From CALNYX01 sp942490925 (lineage in GTDB: Bacteria; Chlamydiota; Chlamydiia; Chlamydiales; JAAKFR01), in the NCBI GenBank assembly GCA_942490925.1, contig CALNYX010000017.1, positions 186,001 to 250,000 on the forward strand: DNA of 64,000 bases, written 5' to 3'. Below are positions 51,398-58,635 of the stretch, piece after piece. The notes beneath the pieces were generated by a model. It was not told where the DNA came from. It was given only the letters and a program-made list of their open reading frames with translations, and did no database searches. Numbering within the stretch: the stretch's first letter is position 1; every line of letters begins with the position of its first letter. Both the position numbers and the translations under genes were made by a program.

Positions 51398-51962
51398 CAG
51401 CAAACTCCACAGTTCTAAATGTTAGGGAAATACGATGGTCGCTTATGTTGGTTACACCGTGATAACACGGCCCATGGCGTTGCTCTCCTTGAAGGCAAAA
51501 GACAGTGCCAACTTGTTCATCAAGATCATATGTATGTTGTAAATCGAGAGGAACAGGACCATCGCCTTCATATTCGGCCAAGTAGAGGTGGCCAGTTGTA
51601 TCAGGTTGAACAACCACGCCATAAACCCTTTCACTGAACCAAAAGTCATAGCCTGTGGTCTGGTCTACATCGACATGAGGTTCAAGGTGATATCCAGAAT
51701 TGTAAACAGAGAGAATAATATTTGTGAAAGCTGCTGGAGCTTCATGTCCCAAAACTTGGCAGGCTTTCTTGCCAAGTTCTTGGAGAAACTTAGGAGGAGG
51801 AGTGTAGTCACGCTTGCCTTTTTCAAGCTTGAAAAAGCTGTAGCCATACTCAACGGTTTTTCGTTGTGTACGGCCATCATCTTGAGTGGCGCCCTCTCGA
51901 GTAGCCTCTTGCATGATCTGATCAGTGTATTTCTGAAGATTGAGAAAGCCAGTTGCTGTCAT
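51390..51962 (-). CDS. 2-oxoglutarate/Fe(II)-dependent oxygenase-like protein
   Basis: The 190-residue protein has a 2OG-Fe(II) dioxygenase facial triad pattern: YHLEPHVDVDQ (HxD), RHGPCYHGV (distal His) and ISDHRISLTFR, where the Arg fits the 2-oxoglutarate contact. The NIILSVYNSGYHLEPHVD region recalls AlkB-like proteins, though substrate class is uncertain. AAGGAGC precedes the ATG at 51962. It is first in a minus-strand operon leading into the cupin-hydrolase and rfb genes. It is divergent from the Nif11-type gene, with 68 nt between starts. Confidence 0.75.
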   Translation of the reverse strand: MTATGFLNLQKYTDQIMQEATREGATQDDGRTQRKTVEYGYSFFKLEKGKRDYTPPPKFLQELGKKACQVLGHEAPAAFTNIILSVYNSGYHLEPHVDVDQTTGYDFWFSERVYGVVVQPDTTGHLYLAEYEGDGPVPLDLQHTYDLDEQVGTVFCLQGEQRHGPCYHGVTNISDHRISLTFRTVEFADA

Positions 51963-52030
51963 TGGAAGCTCCTTAATGACAATTTTTGATAGAATGTAAC
52001 ACACGAACAAAAAAGAGCCAAGGAATTGAG

Positions 52031-52516
52031 ATGTCTCCAGATTTGAAAGCCTTTTTTACAAAAATTACGGCGGATAAAGCCTTACAAGAACGGCTATACC
52101 TTACAAACGAAATTACTGATGTTGCACAAATTGCAAGGGAGATGGGGTATCAAATTTCTGCAGCCGATATTCTACGTGCGCAAGCTGGTCGTGTTCTTTC
52201 ATTGCCGAAACCTGAGCTTGCAATACTCGCTGCAGGGGGAAAGCCCAAAAATGGGGCTCAGTGGGGGCGGGAAGGGAATGGATACCTTGAGCGCGCCGGT
52301 TATTGGTTGCTCGAGCTTAAGCCTCAAGAAATCATGTCTTTTCTGGGCCCAGAGCTTGAAGCTAAATTGCTGGCGGCAAAAAGTTATAATGAAGCTGCTG
52401 CAATCATTCAGGGATTTGGACATGTTGTCACAGGCGTTGAGCTGTTGAAAGCACAAGCCAAGCGGATTCTAGAGCTGAACGATGAAGAGGCAGAAAGAGT
52501 GGCTCATGGGGCTTAG
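52031..52516 (+). CDS. Tandem Nif11-type (nitrile-hydratase-leader-like) protein
   Basis: The 161-residue protein has two repeats. Repeat 1 (about residues 4-70) reads DLKAFFTKITADKALQERLY ... ISAADILRAQAGRVLSL and ends ELAILAAGG (Gly69-Gly70). Repeat 2 (about 100-161) reads EIMSFLGPELEAKLLAAKSY ... VELLKAQAKRILELNDEEAERVAHGA. Both match the Nif11 leader pattern, which in some bacteria precedes a double-Gly cleavage site in RiPP precursors. No maturase or peptidase-containing transporter is adjacent. It could simply be a regulatory or adaptor protein using the domain. AAGGAATTGAG precedes the ATG. Confidence 0.65.
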   Translation: MSPDLKAFFTKITADKALQERLYLTNEITDVAQIAREMGYQISAADILRAQAGRVLSLPKPELAILAAGGKPKNGAQWGREGNGYLERAGYWLLELKPQEIMSFLGPELEAKLLAAKSYNEAAAIIQGFGHVVTGVELLKAQAKRILELNDEEAERVAHGA

Positions 52517-52558
52517 ATCGTGTCGTCATACGATGAAAAATATGCTATTTGGCGCCTG

Positions 52559-52588
52559 TTGTCACCCTTTTAGCCTCCTTAGTGACAA
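52559..52588. other. Inverted repeat between converging genes
   Basis: TTGTCAC (52559-52565) and GTGACAA (52582-52588) flank a 16-nt loop containing CCTTTTAGCCTCCTTA, which can pair partly with itself. It lies in the 99-nt gap between the Nif11-type and kinase stops. It may reduce read-through but lacks a T-run. Confidence 0.35.
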
Positions 52589-52615
52589 TTCATGAAAAGA
52601 ACCAGGGGATTGGCA

Positions 52616-53257
52616 CTATAGATGGGATTTGATTGCGTCCATTATAAGCAAAAGCTCTTGGTCTTGGGTGATAATCAGATCGGCATATTGCATGCTTGGC
52701 TGGATCAAAAGATCGTGCACTGGTTTGATATTTTCCAAATACTGAACAAGAAGGAGGGAGAGCTCTGCTCCCCGCTCTTGAATGTCGCGTTCAATACGTC
52801 TTATCAATCTGATATCAGCACTCACATCGAGAAATAGCTTGATATCCAATAGTTCTCGAATTTCAGGTATCGATAAAACATGTAACCCTTCAATGATGAT
52901 GATCGGAGATGAATTGACTCGGATTGTAAAAGGTTCTCTGGAAAAAGTTTCAAGTTTAGGGACGGGTTGTTCAACTGAAAGACCTTTTTTTAAATCAGAC
53001 AATTGTGCAACCACAAGCTCTATATCTACAGCCTCTGGAGTGTCCCAATTATAAGTCATCCTCTCTTCCAAAGAGAGAAGGGGCATTTCAATGCCATAGG
53101 AGTCTAGGGAAATGATTGTCGCATTCGGGAAGAGCTCCGTTTGCAATTTTTCAGCGAATGTTGACTTGCCAGCTGCAGTTCCACCCGCTATTCCAATAAT
53201 AATTGGGTCAGCACAAAGGGCAGAAGCTAAAAATAAAATAAGATAAAAAGCTCTCAT
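52616..53257 (-). CDS. Uridine-kinase-like nucleoside kinase with signal-peptide-like N-terminus
   Basis: The 213-residue protein is a Udk/phosphoribulokinase-fold kinase: P-loop IAGGTAAGKST (about residues 21-31), LDSYG, YNWDTPEAVDIELV and IIIIEGLHVLSIPEIREL. Udk enzymes transfer phosphate to the 5'-OH of uridine or cytidine. Preceding the P-loop is MRAFYLILFLASALCADP, which reads as a Sec signal peptide; normal Udk has no such extension. Its start overlaps the stop of the Qng1 gene (TGATG). I infer that it may phosphorylate queuosine (a nucleoside with a Udk-like 5'-OH) to the substrate of Qng1, but this is unproved. Confidence 0.8.
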   Translation of the reverse strand: MRAFYLILFLASALCADPIIIGIAGGTAAGKSTFAEKLQTELFPNATIISLDSYGIEMPLLSLEERMTYNWDTPEAVDIELVVAQLSDLKKGLSVEQPVPKLETFSREPFTIRVNSSPIIIIEGLHVLSIPEIRELLDIKLFLDVSADIRLIRRIERDIQERGAELSLLLVQYLENIKPVHDLLIQPSMQYADLIITQDQELLLIMDAIKSHL

Positions 53258-54336
53258 CAGTACATTGTTGTAATAGTTAAATGGTGTTTGTTTTCTGGGG
53301 GTAACCGACGACCTCGACTCCAAAGTAAGTAGTCGAGCTCTTGAGATGTAATCACACAATCTGATCTGCTCAATCGAATCGCATTGATTTTATCTTTGAG
53401 TAACGAGCCTACATAGAGCGTAGCCATTCTCAATTCGATTTCAAAAGCAGAATCTTTAGGAATACACTGCTGCTTTTGAATGGTTTCTTCCAGTAGGGGA
53501 TGATAGTGTAAGATGCCCATGGCATGCAAACACCTGGGGATTTGGTAATCAGCGCAAAGGGTCAACCTATGGCAGTCGCTGAAAAGGGGATGCAGTTTGG
53601 AACTCAAAGCGCTTTGAAGGGCAAAGACAGAGAGCTGAGCTAGTTTATAGATGCCAACTTTTTCTCCTTGGTAGAGATATTCATCTCGATATCTGGGAAA
53701 GTCTTGCACTAGAATTTCTACAAATCCCTCTCCATGGTTTAAAGCGCGACCTTTTGCTGCTAAAAGCACGTGATGAAAAGAGCCCTTCCATTTAGTGAGA
53801 AGGATTTTTCCAAGTTCATTCATCACTTGAACCCGCTCTTGTAACAATGGGATTTCAATCTCATTGCCAGCACCATCAAATCCCATAAAATAAGGGCGTA
53901 AGTTATCGACAGTTGCAGCTGACATGAATGGCGCTTCGAAGAGTTTAACATCTTGTTGGTAGGCTCTTTTGAGAAGCTCTGTCACAGCCTCAGAACCACG
54001 CACGATCTGACCCTGGTCATTTTCTGTGTAAAAATCAAAAACGTGCAATTCTGAAGTCAATCCCCAATGACAAAAATCAATGGCAATCAATCCTAAAAGG
54101 CAGTTGATAGACTCCTCAAATGTAAGGCCTGGTGGTATGCATGAAGCCCAACTCGGTGCTCTCAGCTCTGGATCATACGCTAACTCAATAGCAAGTATTT
54201 CAAGTTTTTTTTGGTCGATAGAAACATAAGACCATTGGCAGAGATCGAAATTTTGCATCAATTGAATTGGCTCACTACAGAGCAGGGGAGCATGAAAAAT
54301 CGTGCAAAGAATAGATAATAGAAAGAACGACTTCAT
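53257..54336 (-). CDS. Queuosine-5'-phosphate N-glycosylase (Qng1, DUF2419), exported form
   Basis: Qng1 (human C9orf64) releases queuine from queuosine-5'-phosphate. The match spans the protein: AIDFCHWG, RGSEAVTELLKRA, PLLQERVQVMNELGKILL, FPRYRDEYLYQGEKVGIYKLAQL, LTLCADYQIPRCLHAMGILHY (with the key Asp in ADY), FEIELRMATLY and the end ELDYLLW...TITTMY. The human protein reads closely similar at each point. The first 22 residues (MKSFFLLSILCTIFHAPLLC) look like a signal peptide, which eukaryotic Qng1 lacks. It is co-transcribed with the uridine-kinase-like gene. The pair suggests queuine salvage from outside the bacterial cytoplasm, or secretion to the host. Confidence 0.85.
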   Translation of the reverse strand: MKSFFLLSILCTIFHAPLLCSEPIQLMQNFDLCQWSYVSIDQKKLEILAIELAYDPELRAPSWASCIPPGLTFEESINCLLGLIAIDFCHWGLTSELHVFDFYTENDQGQIVRGSEAVTELLKRAYQQDVKLFEAPFMSAATVDNLRPYFMGFDGAGNEIEIPLLQERVQVMNELGKILLTKWKGSFHHVLLAAKGRALNHGEGFVEILVQDFPRYRDEYLYQGEKVGIYKLAQLSVFALQSALSSKLHPLFSDCHRLTLCADYQIPRCLHAMGILHYHPLLEETIQKQQCIPKDSAFEIELRMATLYVGSLLKDKINAIRLSRSDCVITSQELDYLLWSRGRRLPPENKHHLTITTMY

Positions 54337-54346
54337 AACGGAAAAT

Positions 54347-54418
54347 CTCCGGATGCAAGATTCGAACTTGCGACCAATGGATTAACAGTCCACTGCTCTA
54401 CCGCTGAGCTAATCCGGA
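54347..54418 (-). tRNA. tRNA-Asn (anticodon GTT)
   Basis: The minus strand reads TCCGGATTAGCTCAGCGG at the 5' end and closes with TTCGAATC and ATCCGGAG. Acceptor stem TCCGGAT pairs with ATCCGGA, the D-arm is GCTC...GAGC, and the anticodon loop CTGTTAA carries GTT. The T-arm TTGC/GCAA-type stem encloses TTCGAAT. Length 72 nt; 3' CCA is not encoded. It lies 10 nt upstream of the Qng1 gene, whose substrate (queuosine) occurs in tRNA-Asn among others. Confidence 0.95.
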
Positions 54419-54483
54419 ATATTCAACTCGTTTTAGAGTGTACTGAATAAGCTAAGAATTCTAGTCAGAAAGAAAATTTATGG

Positions 54484-55221
54484 CTAGGAGAAAATGTTCT
54501 CTGCTTTTCGCCTGATCATATCCAAACTCTCTTTGACAGCCCCTCGTGTTCTCTCTGGTAGACTCGATTCTATGCCCTCTAAGTATCCCTTTGGCAAACT
54601 CGGAACATTATCAAGGATTTTTCCAAGGTAAGGGGCCGCTGTCAAGTTCGAGAGAATCGACTGAAAGATTACTCTTCCAAGCTGGGCAAGAGTAAGGGGA
54701 TGTTTGCCGCCAAGGTTGTCAAATTCTAGGCGTGGAAGAGGCGGAAGCAGAATTTCTTTCTGGTTTGCACGCATAGCCTTGATCTGGAGGTTGGTAATCA
54801 GCAGCTTATCGATGATAAATGTTTTGCCATGTTCGGTTGCTGGAAAAGCACGGAGGAGTTTAGACCAATTATTGTCACTCCCAGAAGAGTTGTAGAACTC
54901 GACGCTCAGAGTAGGATCTTCAATGGTGATGAGGTCGATCTGAACGAGATCTCTCCAGAGATTAATCAGGGGGGTCTGGATCTTGATGGAGCCACCCTCA
55001 AAGGCGTAGAGAAGGGTCGATTTTTTCGGATTCTTGATGCGAAGACCTCTGATCTCCAGCTCATCCCAGCCGATTTTGACCTGCTTGATCATCACATCAG
55101 CATGGAGTTTTTTGGAAATAAAGTGAGCAAAAACGCTCTCTTTATTGATCCAGAAATAGCCTGCCCCTATGACCACGACCAAAAATGCAAGGGTCAAAAG
55201 CAGACTGCTTAAGCGCAGCAT
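54484..55221 (-). CDS. AsmA/DUF748-like membrane-anchored protein
   Basis: The 245-residue protein starts with one transmembrane segment (LLLTLAFLVVVIGAGYFWIN) and continues with strands such as VMIKQVKIGWDELEIRGLRI and IDLITIEDPTLSVEFY, the pattern of AsmA-like/DUF748 bridge-type proteins that line the periplasm. The C-terminus is helical and basic (ERTRGAVKESLDMIRRKAEN). Such proteins are linked to lipid transport and outer-membrane upkeep. It is read away from the repeat at 55233. Confidence 0.7.
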   Translation of the reverse strand: MLRLSSLLLTLAFLVVVIGAGYFWINKESVFAHFISKKLHADVMIKQVKIGWDELEIRGLRIKNPKKSTLLYAFEGGSIKIQTPLINLWRDLVQIDLITIEDPTLSVEFYNSSGSDNNWSKLLRAFPATEHGKTFIIDKLLITNLQIKAMRANQKEILLPPLPRLEFDNLGGKHPLTLAQLGRVIFQSILSNLTAAPYLGKILDNVPSLPKGYLEGIESSLPERTRGAVKESLDMIRRKAENIFS

Positions 55222-55232
55222 AACTAACCTCT

Positions 55233-55397
55233 AGAAACCTCTGATTGATGAAAATTTTGGATCTTTCAGCGCGATTTGCAGTAGAGCGTTGTTTTTGACC
55301 TCTCTAACCCACAGGGGGTTAGATTCGGCCTCTAAGCTTCGGTCTGCAACAAATTTCACCAAAATTTCCGAAATCTTCATCAACCAGAGCCTTCTTT
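55233..55397. repeat. 165-bp imperfect palindromic repeat, copy 2
   Basis: The same element as at 25935-26099, of equal length. Ends CTCTGATTGATGAA and TTCATCAACCAGAG are complementary with one mismatch. It shares GGATCTTTCAGCG, CTAACCCACAGGGGGTTAG and AAATTTCAC with copy 1; differences on one arm are partly matched on the other. It lies in the 385-nt gap upstream of 55607. The rest of that gap is AT-rich, with TTTAGTTAA/TTAACTAAA arms and a candidate -10 TATAAT at 55578-55583. Confidence 0.8.
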
Positions 55398-55606
55398 ATT
55401 ACAATTGGCGTTCCAGCATGCCAAAGTTTCCTTCAAAAAGTCAATCTTCTTCGCGATAGTTAATTAAGGTTTAGTTAAGGGGTGTAAAAAATACCCTTAT
55501 TATTCCTGTCAAAATCCCTCCTGTTTTAATTAACTAAAAATTAACACTAATCTTATAAAATGGAAATATTAGTTTGTTATAATTTCATTAAATAAAGGAG
55601 ATTATA

Positions 55607-56014
55607 ATGTCAATTACAGGATATACAGTATTAAGAAACCGGCTTAGTGATGCGAGTTTAGATGAGCTAGCTGTCCATTTTCCAGGAGAGGAGCATGTTG
55701 AAGGTGCTGAAGTTAATGATGATGGAAGCTTTAGTGTCGTGTTTAAACGTGCTGTAAGAGCAAGTGCCTCACGCAGTGGAACACCTCTACCAGGAGGGTT
55801 AGAGTTTGAGAGGACAATTAAAGGGAGAGTTTCATCTGATGGAGTCGAGCTAGCAGGGGTTTCTGCAACTTTTGGAATGTCTGTTTCAGTTCTTAAAGTT
55901 AGTTCTGCTGCGGATCGCAGACTTTCAGTTAGCGTCAAAAAAGGATGGCTTCCATCAGTTACAGCAACGGTCAATGTACAAGAAATTGTGCTTGCATGGG
56001 AAACAAGGGTGTAA
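55607..56014 (+). CDS. Hypothetical protein, paralogue of its downstream neighbour
   Basis: The 135-residue protein is beta-rich and hydrophilic with no signal peptide or membrane segment. The segment NDDGSFSVVFKRAVRA ... IKGRVSSDGVELAGVSATF corresponds to AETGVFSMHYAKKIEGRVLE ... NIELQNVSVIF of the next protein, so the two are tandem paralogues. No outside family is recognised. AAAGGAG precedes the ATG, and TATAAT lies 24 nt upstream. Gap to the second gene is 2 nt. Confidence 0.65.
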   Translation: MSITGYTVLRNRLSDASLDELAVHFPGEEHVEGAEVNDDGSFSVVFKRAVRASASRSGTPLPGGLEFERTIKGRVSSDGVELAGVSATFGMSVSVLKVSSAADRRLSVSVKKGWLPSVTATVNVQEIVLAWETRV

Positions 56015-56016
56015 TA

Positions 56017-56541
56017 ATGAGTATTCAATTTGGAGACAAATATGCCGAATTTCAACTAGCTGTCTTTGACAAAGCGCCTGAATTTTCAGCTATTTTTGCA
56101 AGGCTACCACAAGGTTTGACTGACTTTAGTTTTGATGCTGAAACAGGGGTCTTTTCAATGCACTATGCGAAGAAAATTGAGGGTCGAGTACTTGAAGATA
56201 ATATAGAACTTCAAAATGTGAGTGTAATCTTTCATGAAAAAGTGACGGGAAAATGGGATTCAAAGAGTGCGACATTGCACTTTGATCATGGCTGTTTTGA
56301 AGTCGATGTTCCTCTGCTTAGACCAGCGATTCGGCGCATGAGTTGTAAGGACGGAGTGTTTGAAGTGACTGGACGTATTGGATATTCGTTAGTGGGGAAA
56401 GATGTAAGCTTTCAGAAAGAAGCAGTTGCGCTTAGTTTTATCAGTATTGTGTGGAATAGGGTGATGCCTGATAGTGAGGCGAGCTCTACAGAGGAAAGTG
56501 GCGCATCTTCAATAGAAGACACGCCACCAGCAACAGATTAG
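56017..56541 (+). CDS. Hypothetical protein, second of a paralogous pair
   Basis: The 174-residue protein begins MSIQFGDKYAEFQLAVFD and is beta-rich. It shares the central GxFS...KGRV/EGRV...ELxxVSxxF pattern with the preceding protein. The C-terminal 25 residues are acidic and low-complexity (SEASSTEESGASSIEDTPP). No signal peptide or known domain is seen. It is co-transcribed with the first gene and overlaps the groEL stop region by 4 nt from the other strand. Confidence 0.65.
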   Translation: MSIQFGDKYAEFQLAVFDKAPEFSAIFARLPQGLTDFSFDAETGVFSMHYAKKIEGRVLEDNIELQNVSVIFHEKVTGKWDSKSATLHFDHGCFEVDVPLLRPAIRRMSCKDGVFEVTGRIGYSLVGKDVSFQKEAVALSFISIVWNRVMPDSEASSTEESGASSIEDTPPATD

Positions 56542-58163
56542 TAGTCCATTCCAGCGCCAGGCATAGCATGCGCTTTACTCTCTTCAGGAATATCAGCAAT
56601 AATTGCTTCTGTTGTAAGCAACATAGCTGCAATTGAAGCTGCGCTTTCTAAAGCAGAGCGGGTGACTTTCATAGGATCTAATATCCCACTTTCAATCATA
56701 TTTACATATTCATCAGTCAAGGCATTGTACCCTTCATTTGCAGGCAGTCCTAAGACTTTTTGCACAATGATTGAGCCTTCAAGCCCTGCGTTCTCTGCAA
56801 TCTGACGTAGAGGAGCACTGAGTGATTTTTTGATCATCAAAGCGCCAATGCGTTGATCACCTTCCATCTCCTTGATAAGTGCATCAAGAGCAGGGATACA
56901 GCGAATAAGGGCTGTTCCACCACCAGGAAGGACTCCCTCTTCAACAGCTGCTTGTGTCGCATGCTGTGCATCGTCAACGCGATCTTTCTTCTCTTTCATC
57001 TCAATTTCAGTAGCAGCTCCAACGTGAATGACGGCAACACCACCAGAGAGCTTCGCTAAGCGCTCTTGTAGCTTCTCTTTGTCATAGTCTGAAGTGCACT
57101 GTTCGATTTGAGAAGAGAGCTGCTTACAGCGCTTCTCGATGGCTTCTTTAGCTCCACCACCTTCGATGACTGTTGTCTCTTCTTTCTTGACGACGATCTT
57201 TTTCGCTTTTCCAAGCATGTCAAGTGTGACAGATTCAAGCTTCATTCCAAGCTCTTCACTAACCAGCTGACCACCTGTTAGAATGGCGATATCCTCTAGG
57301 ATTGCCTTGCGACGATCTCCAAAGCCTGGTGCTTTAACGGCGCACACTTTAAGTCCAGCACGAAGGCGGTTGACTACAAGTGTAGCAAGTGCTTCACCAT
57401 CGACATCTTCAGCAATAATTAGAAGGGGTTTACCGCTCTCAGCAGCTGCTTGAAGCACTGGAAGAAACTCTTTCATTGCTGAAATTTTCTTCTCGTAGAT
57501 CAAGATAAACGCATCTTCAAGAATCGCTTCTTGACTCTCTGGGTTTGTCATGAAGTATGAAGAGAGGTAGCCACGGTCAAAGTTCATCCCTTCAACAACA
57601 TCAAGTGTTGTCTCAAAGCCTTTCGCTTCTTCCACAGTGATCGTGCCATTTTTTCCAACACGTTCCATCGCCTTAGCAATGATCTCACCAATCTCAGTGT
57701 CATTATTTGCTGAGATAGTCGCGACTTGCGCAATCTCTTTTTGATTCTTAACAGGCTTTGCAATTTTTTTCAGCTCAGCAACAACAGCTTTCACAGCTTT
57801 TTCAGCGCCGCGTTTGAGGTCCATTGGGTTTGCACCTGCAGTGACGTTGCGAAGTCCTTCACTATAGATAGCTTCAGCAAGCAGTGTCGCAGTTGTTGTC
57901 CCGTCACCAGCTTGGTCGGCAGTCTTGCTGGCCACTTCTTTGACCATCTGAGCGCCCATATTTTCATGCTTATCTTCAAGCTCAATCTCTTTGGCAACTG
58001 TCACACCATCTTTGGTGACTTGAGGAGCGCCAAATGATTTGTCGATCACAACATTCCGCCCTTTTGGGCCGAGAGTGACTTTTACTGCTGCAGAAAGTGT
58101 CTTCACTCCCTTGAGGATCTTTTGTCTTGCTTCTTCTTGGTATCTAATATCTTTTGCTGCCAT
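56538..58163 (-). CDS. groEL: Chaperonin GroEL (Hsp60)
   Basis: The 541-residue subunit of the 14-mer chaperonin has the ATP-binding VTLGPKGRNVVIDKSFGAP (residues 29-48 region), AGDGTTTATLLAEAI (Asp of the ATPase site) and apical-domain sequences including KISAMKEFLPVLQAAAESGKPL. The C-terminus ends HAMPGAGMDY rather than the GGM repeats of E. coli. It follows groES by 18 nt and uses the CIRCE-like operator upstream of groES. From memory C. trachomatis has pepF-groES-groEL as CT112-CT110. Confidence 0.98.
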   Translation of the reverse strand: MAAKDIRYQEEARQKILKGVKTLSAAVKVTLGPKGRNVVIDKSFGAPQVTKDGVTVAKEIELEDKHENMGAQMVKEVASKTADQAGDGTTTATLLAEAIYSEGLRNVTAGANPMDLKRGAEKAVKAVVAELKKIAKPVKNQKEIAQVATISANNDTEIGEIIAKAMERVGKNGTITVEEAKGFETTLDVVEGMNFDRGYLSSYFMTNPESQEAILEDAFILIYEKKISAMKEFLPVLQAAAESGKPLLIIAEDVDGEALATLVVNRLRAGLKVCAVKAPGFGDRRKAILEDIAILTGGQLVSEELGMKLESVTLDMLGKAKKIVVKKEETTVIEGGGAKEAIEKRCKQLSSQIEQCTSDYDKEKLQERLAKLSGGVAVIHVGAATEIEMKEKKDRVDDAQHATQAAVEEGVLPGGGTALIRCIPALDALIKEMEGDQRIGALMIKKSLSAPLRQIAENAGLEGSIIVQKVLGLPANEGYNALTDEYVNMIESGILDPMKVTRSALESAASIAAMLLTTEAIIADIPEESKAHAMPGAGMDY

Positions 58164-58181
58164 AACAACAGGTCTCCTTTT

Positions 58182-58469
58182 TTATTCTACAATTGCAATG
58201 AGGTCATCAGAAGTGAGGATGATGAATTCTTCACCTTCGACAGTCACTTCTTGGCCTGTGTATTTTTCCATTAAAATTTTGTTTCCAACTGCGACAGGAA
58301 ACGGCTTCTCACTCGTGCCAAGAGCAACGACTGTAGCAGTCTCTTGCTTTTTCTTAGCTGAGTCTGGAAGGATGATGCCTCCTTTTACGCTCTCTTCTGC
58401 TTCAAGTCTTTTGACTAGAACGCGATTGCCAAGGGGCTTCAATTTTGTCTGTAGGGCTTGATCACTCAT
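58182..58469 (-). CDS. groES: Co-chaperonin GroES (Hsp10)
   Basis: The 95-residue protein begins KLKPLGNRVLVKRLEAEE and contains KGGIILPDSAKKKQETATVV (mobile loop) and VGNKILMEKYTGQEVTVEGEEFIIL. It caps GroEL. Strong AAGGAG lies upstream of the ATG at 58469. Confidence 0.97.
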   Translation of the reverse strand: MSDQALQTKLKPLGNRVLVKRLEAEESVKGGIILPDSAKKKQETATVVALGTSEKPFPVAVGNKILMEKYTGQEVTVEGEEFIILTSDDLIAIVE

Positions 58470-58537
58470 CTGTGACTCCTTGTTTTGTTTTTCAAAGAGT
58501 CAGAGTACCAGATCAATGAATTTAATCCAATCAAAAA

Positions 58538-58564
58538 TTAGCAGATCTTTGCTAAGAGTGCTAG
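58538..58564 (-). promoter_or_regulatory. Degenerate CIRCE operator (HrcA site) upstream of groESL
   Basis: The plus strand reads TTAGCAGAT, a 9-nt spacer, then GAGTGCTAG. Against the CIRCE consensus (TTAGCACTC-N9-GAGTGCTAA) the arms match 6/9 and 8/9 with exact spacer length. It lies 69 nt upstream of the groES start. Heat-shock control by HrcA is inferred; hrcA is not in the window. Confidence 0.75.
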
Positions 58565-58635
58565 ATAGTGAGATCTTGTGATGTGCAAGAAGGCTCAAAA
58601 CAGCATGTTATTACCTCAGAACCACACTATCTAAG

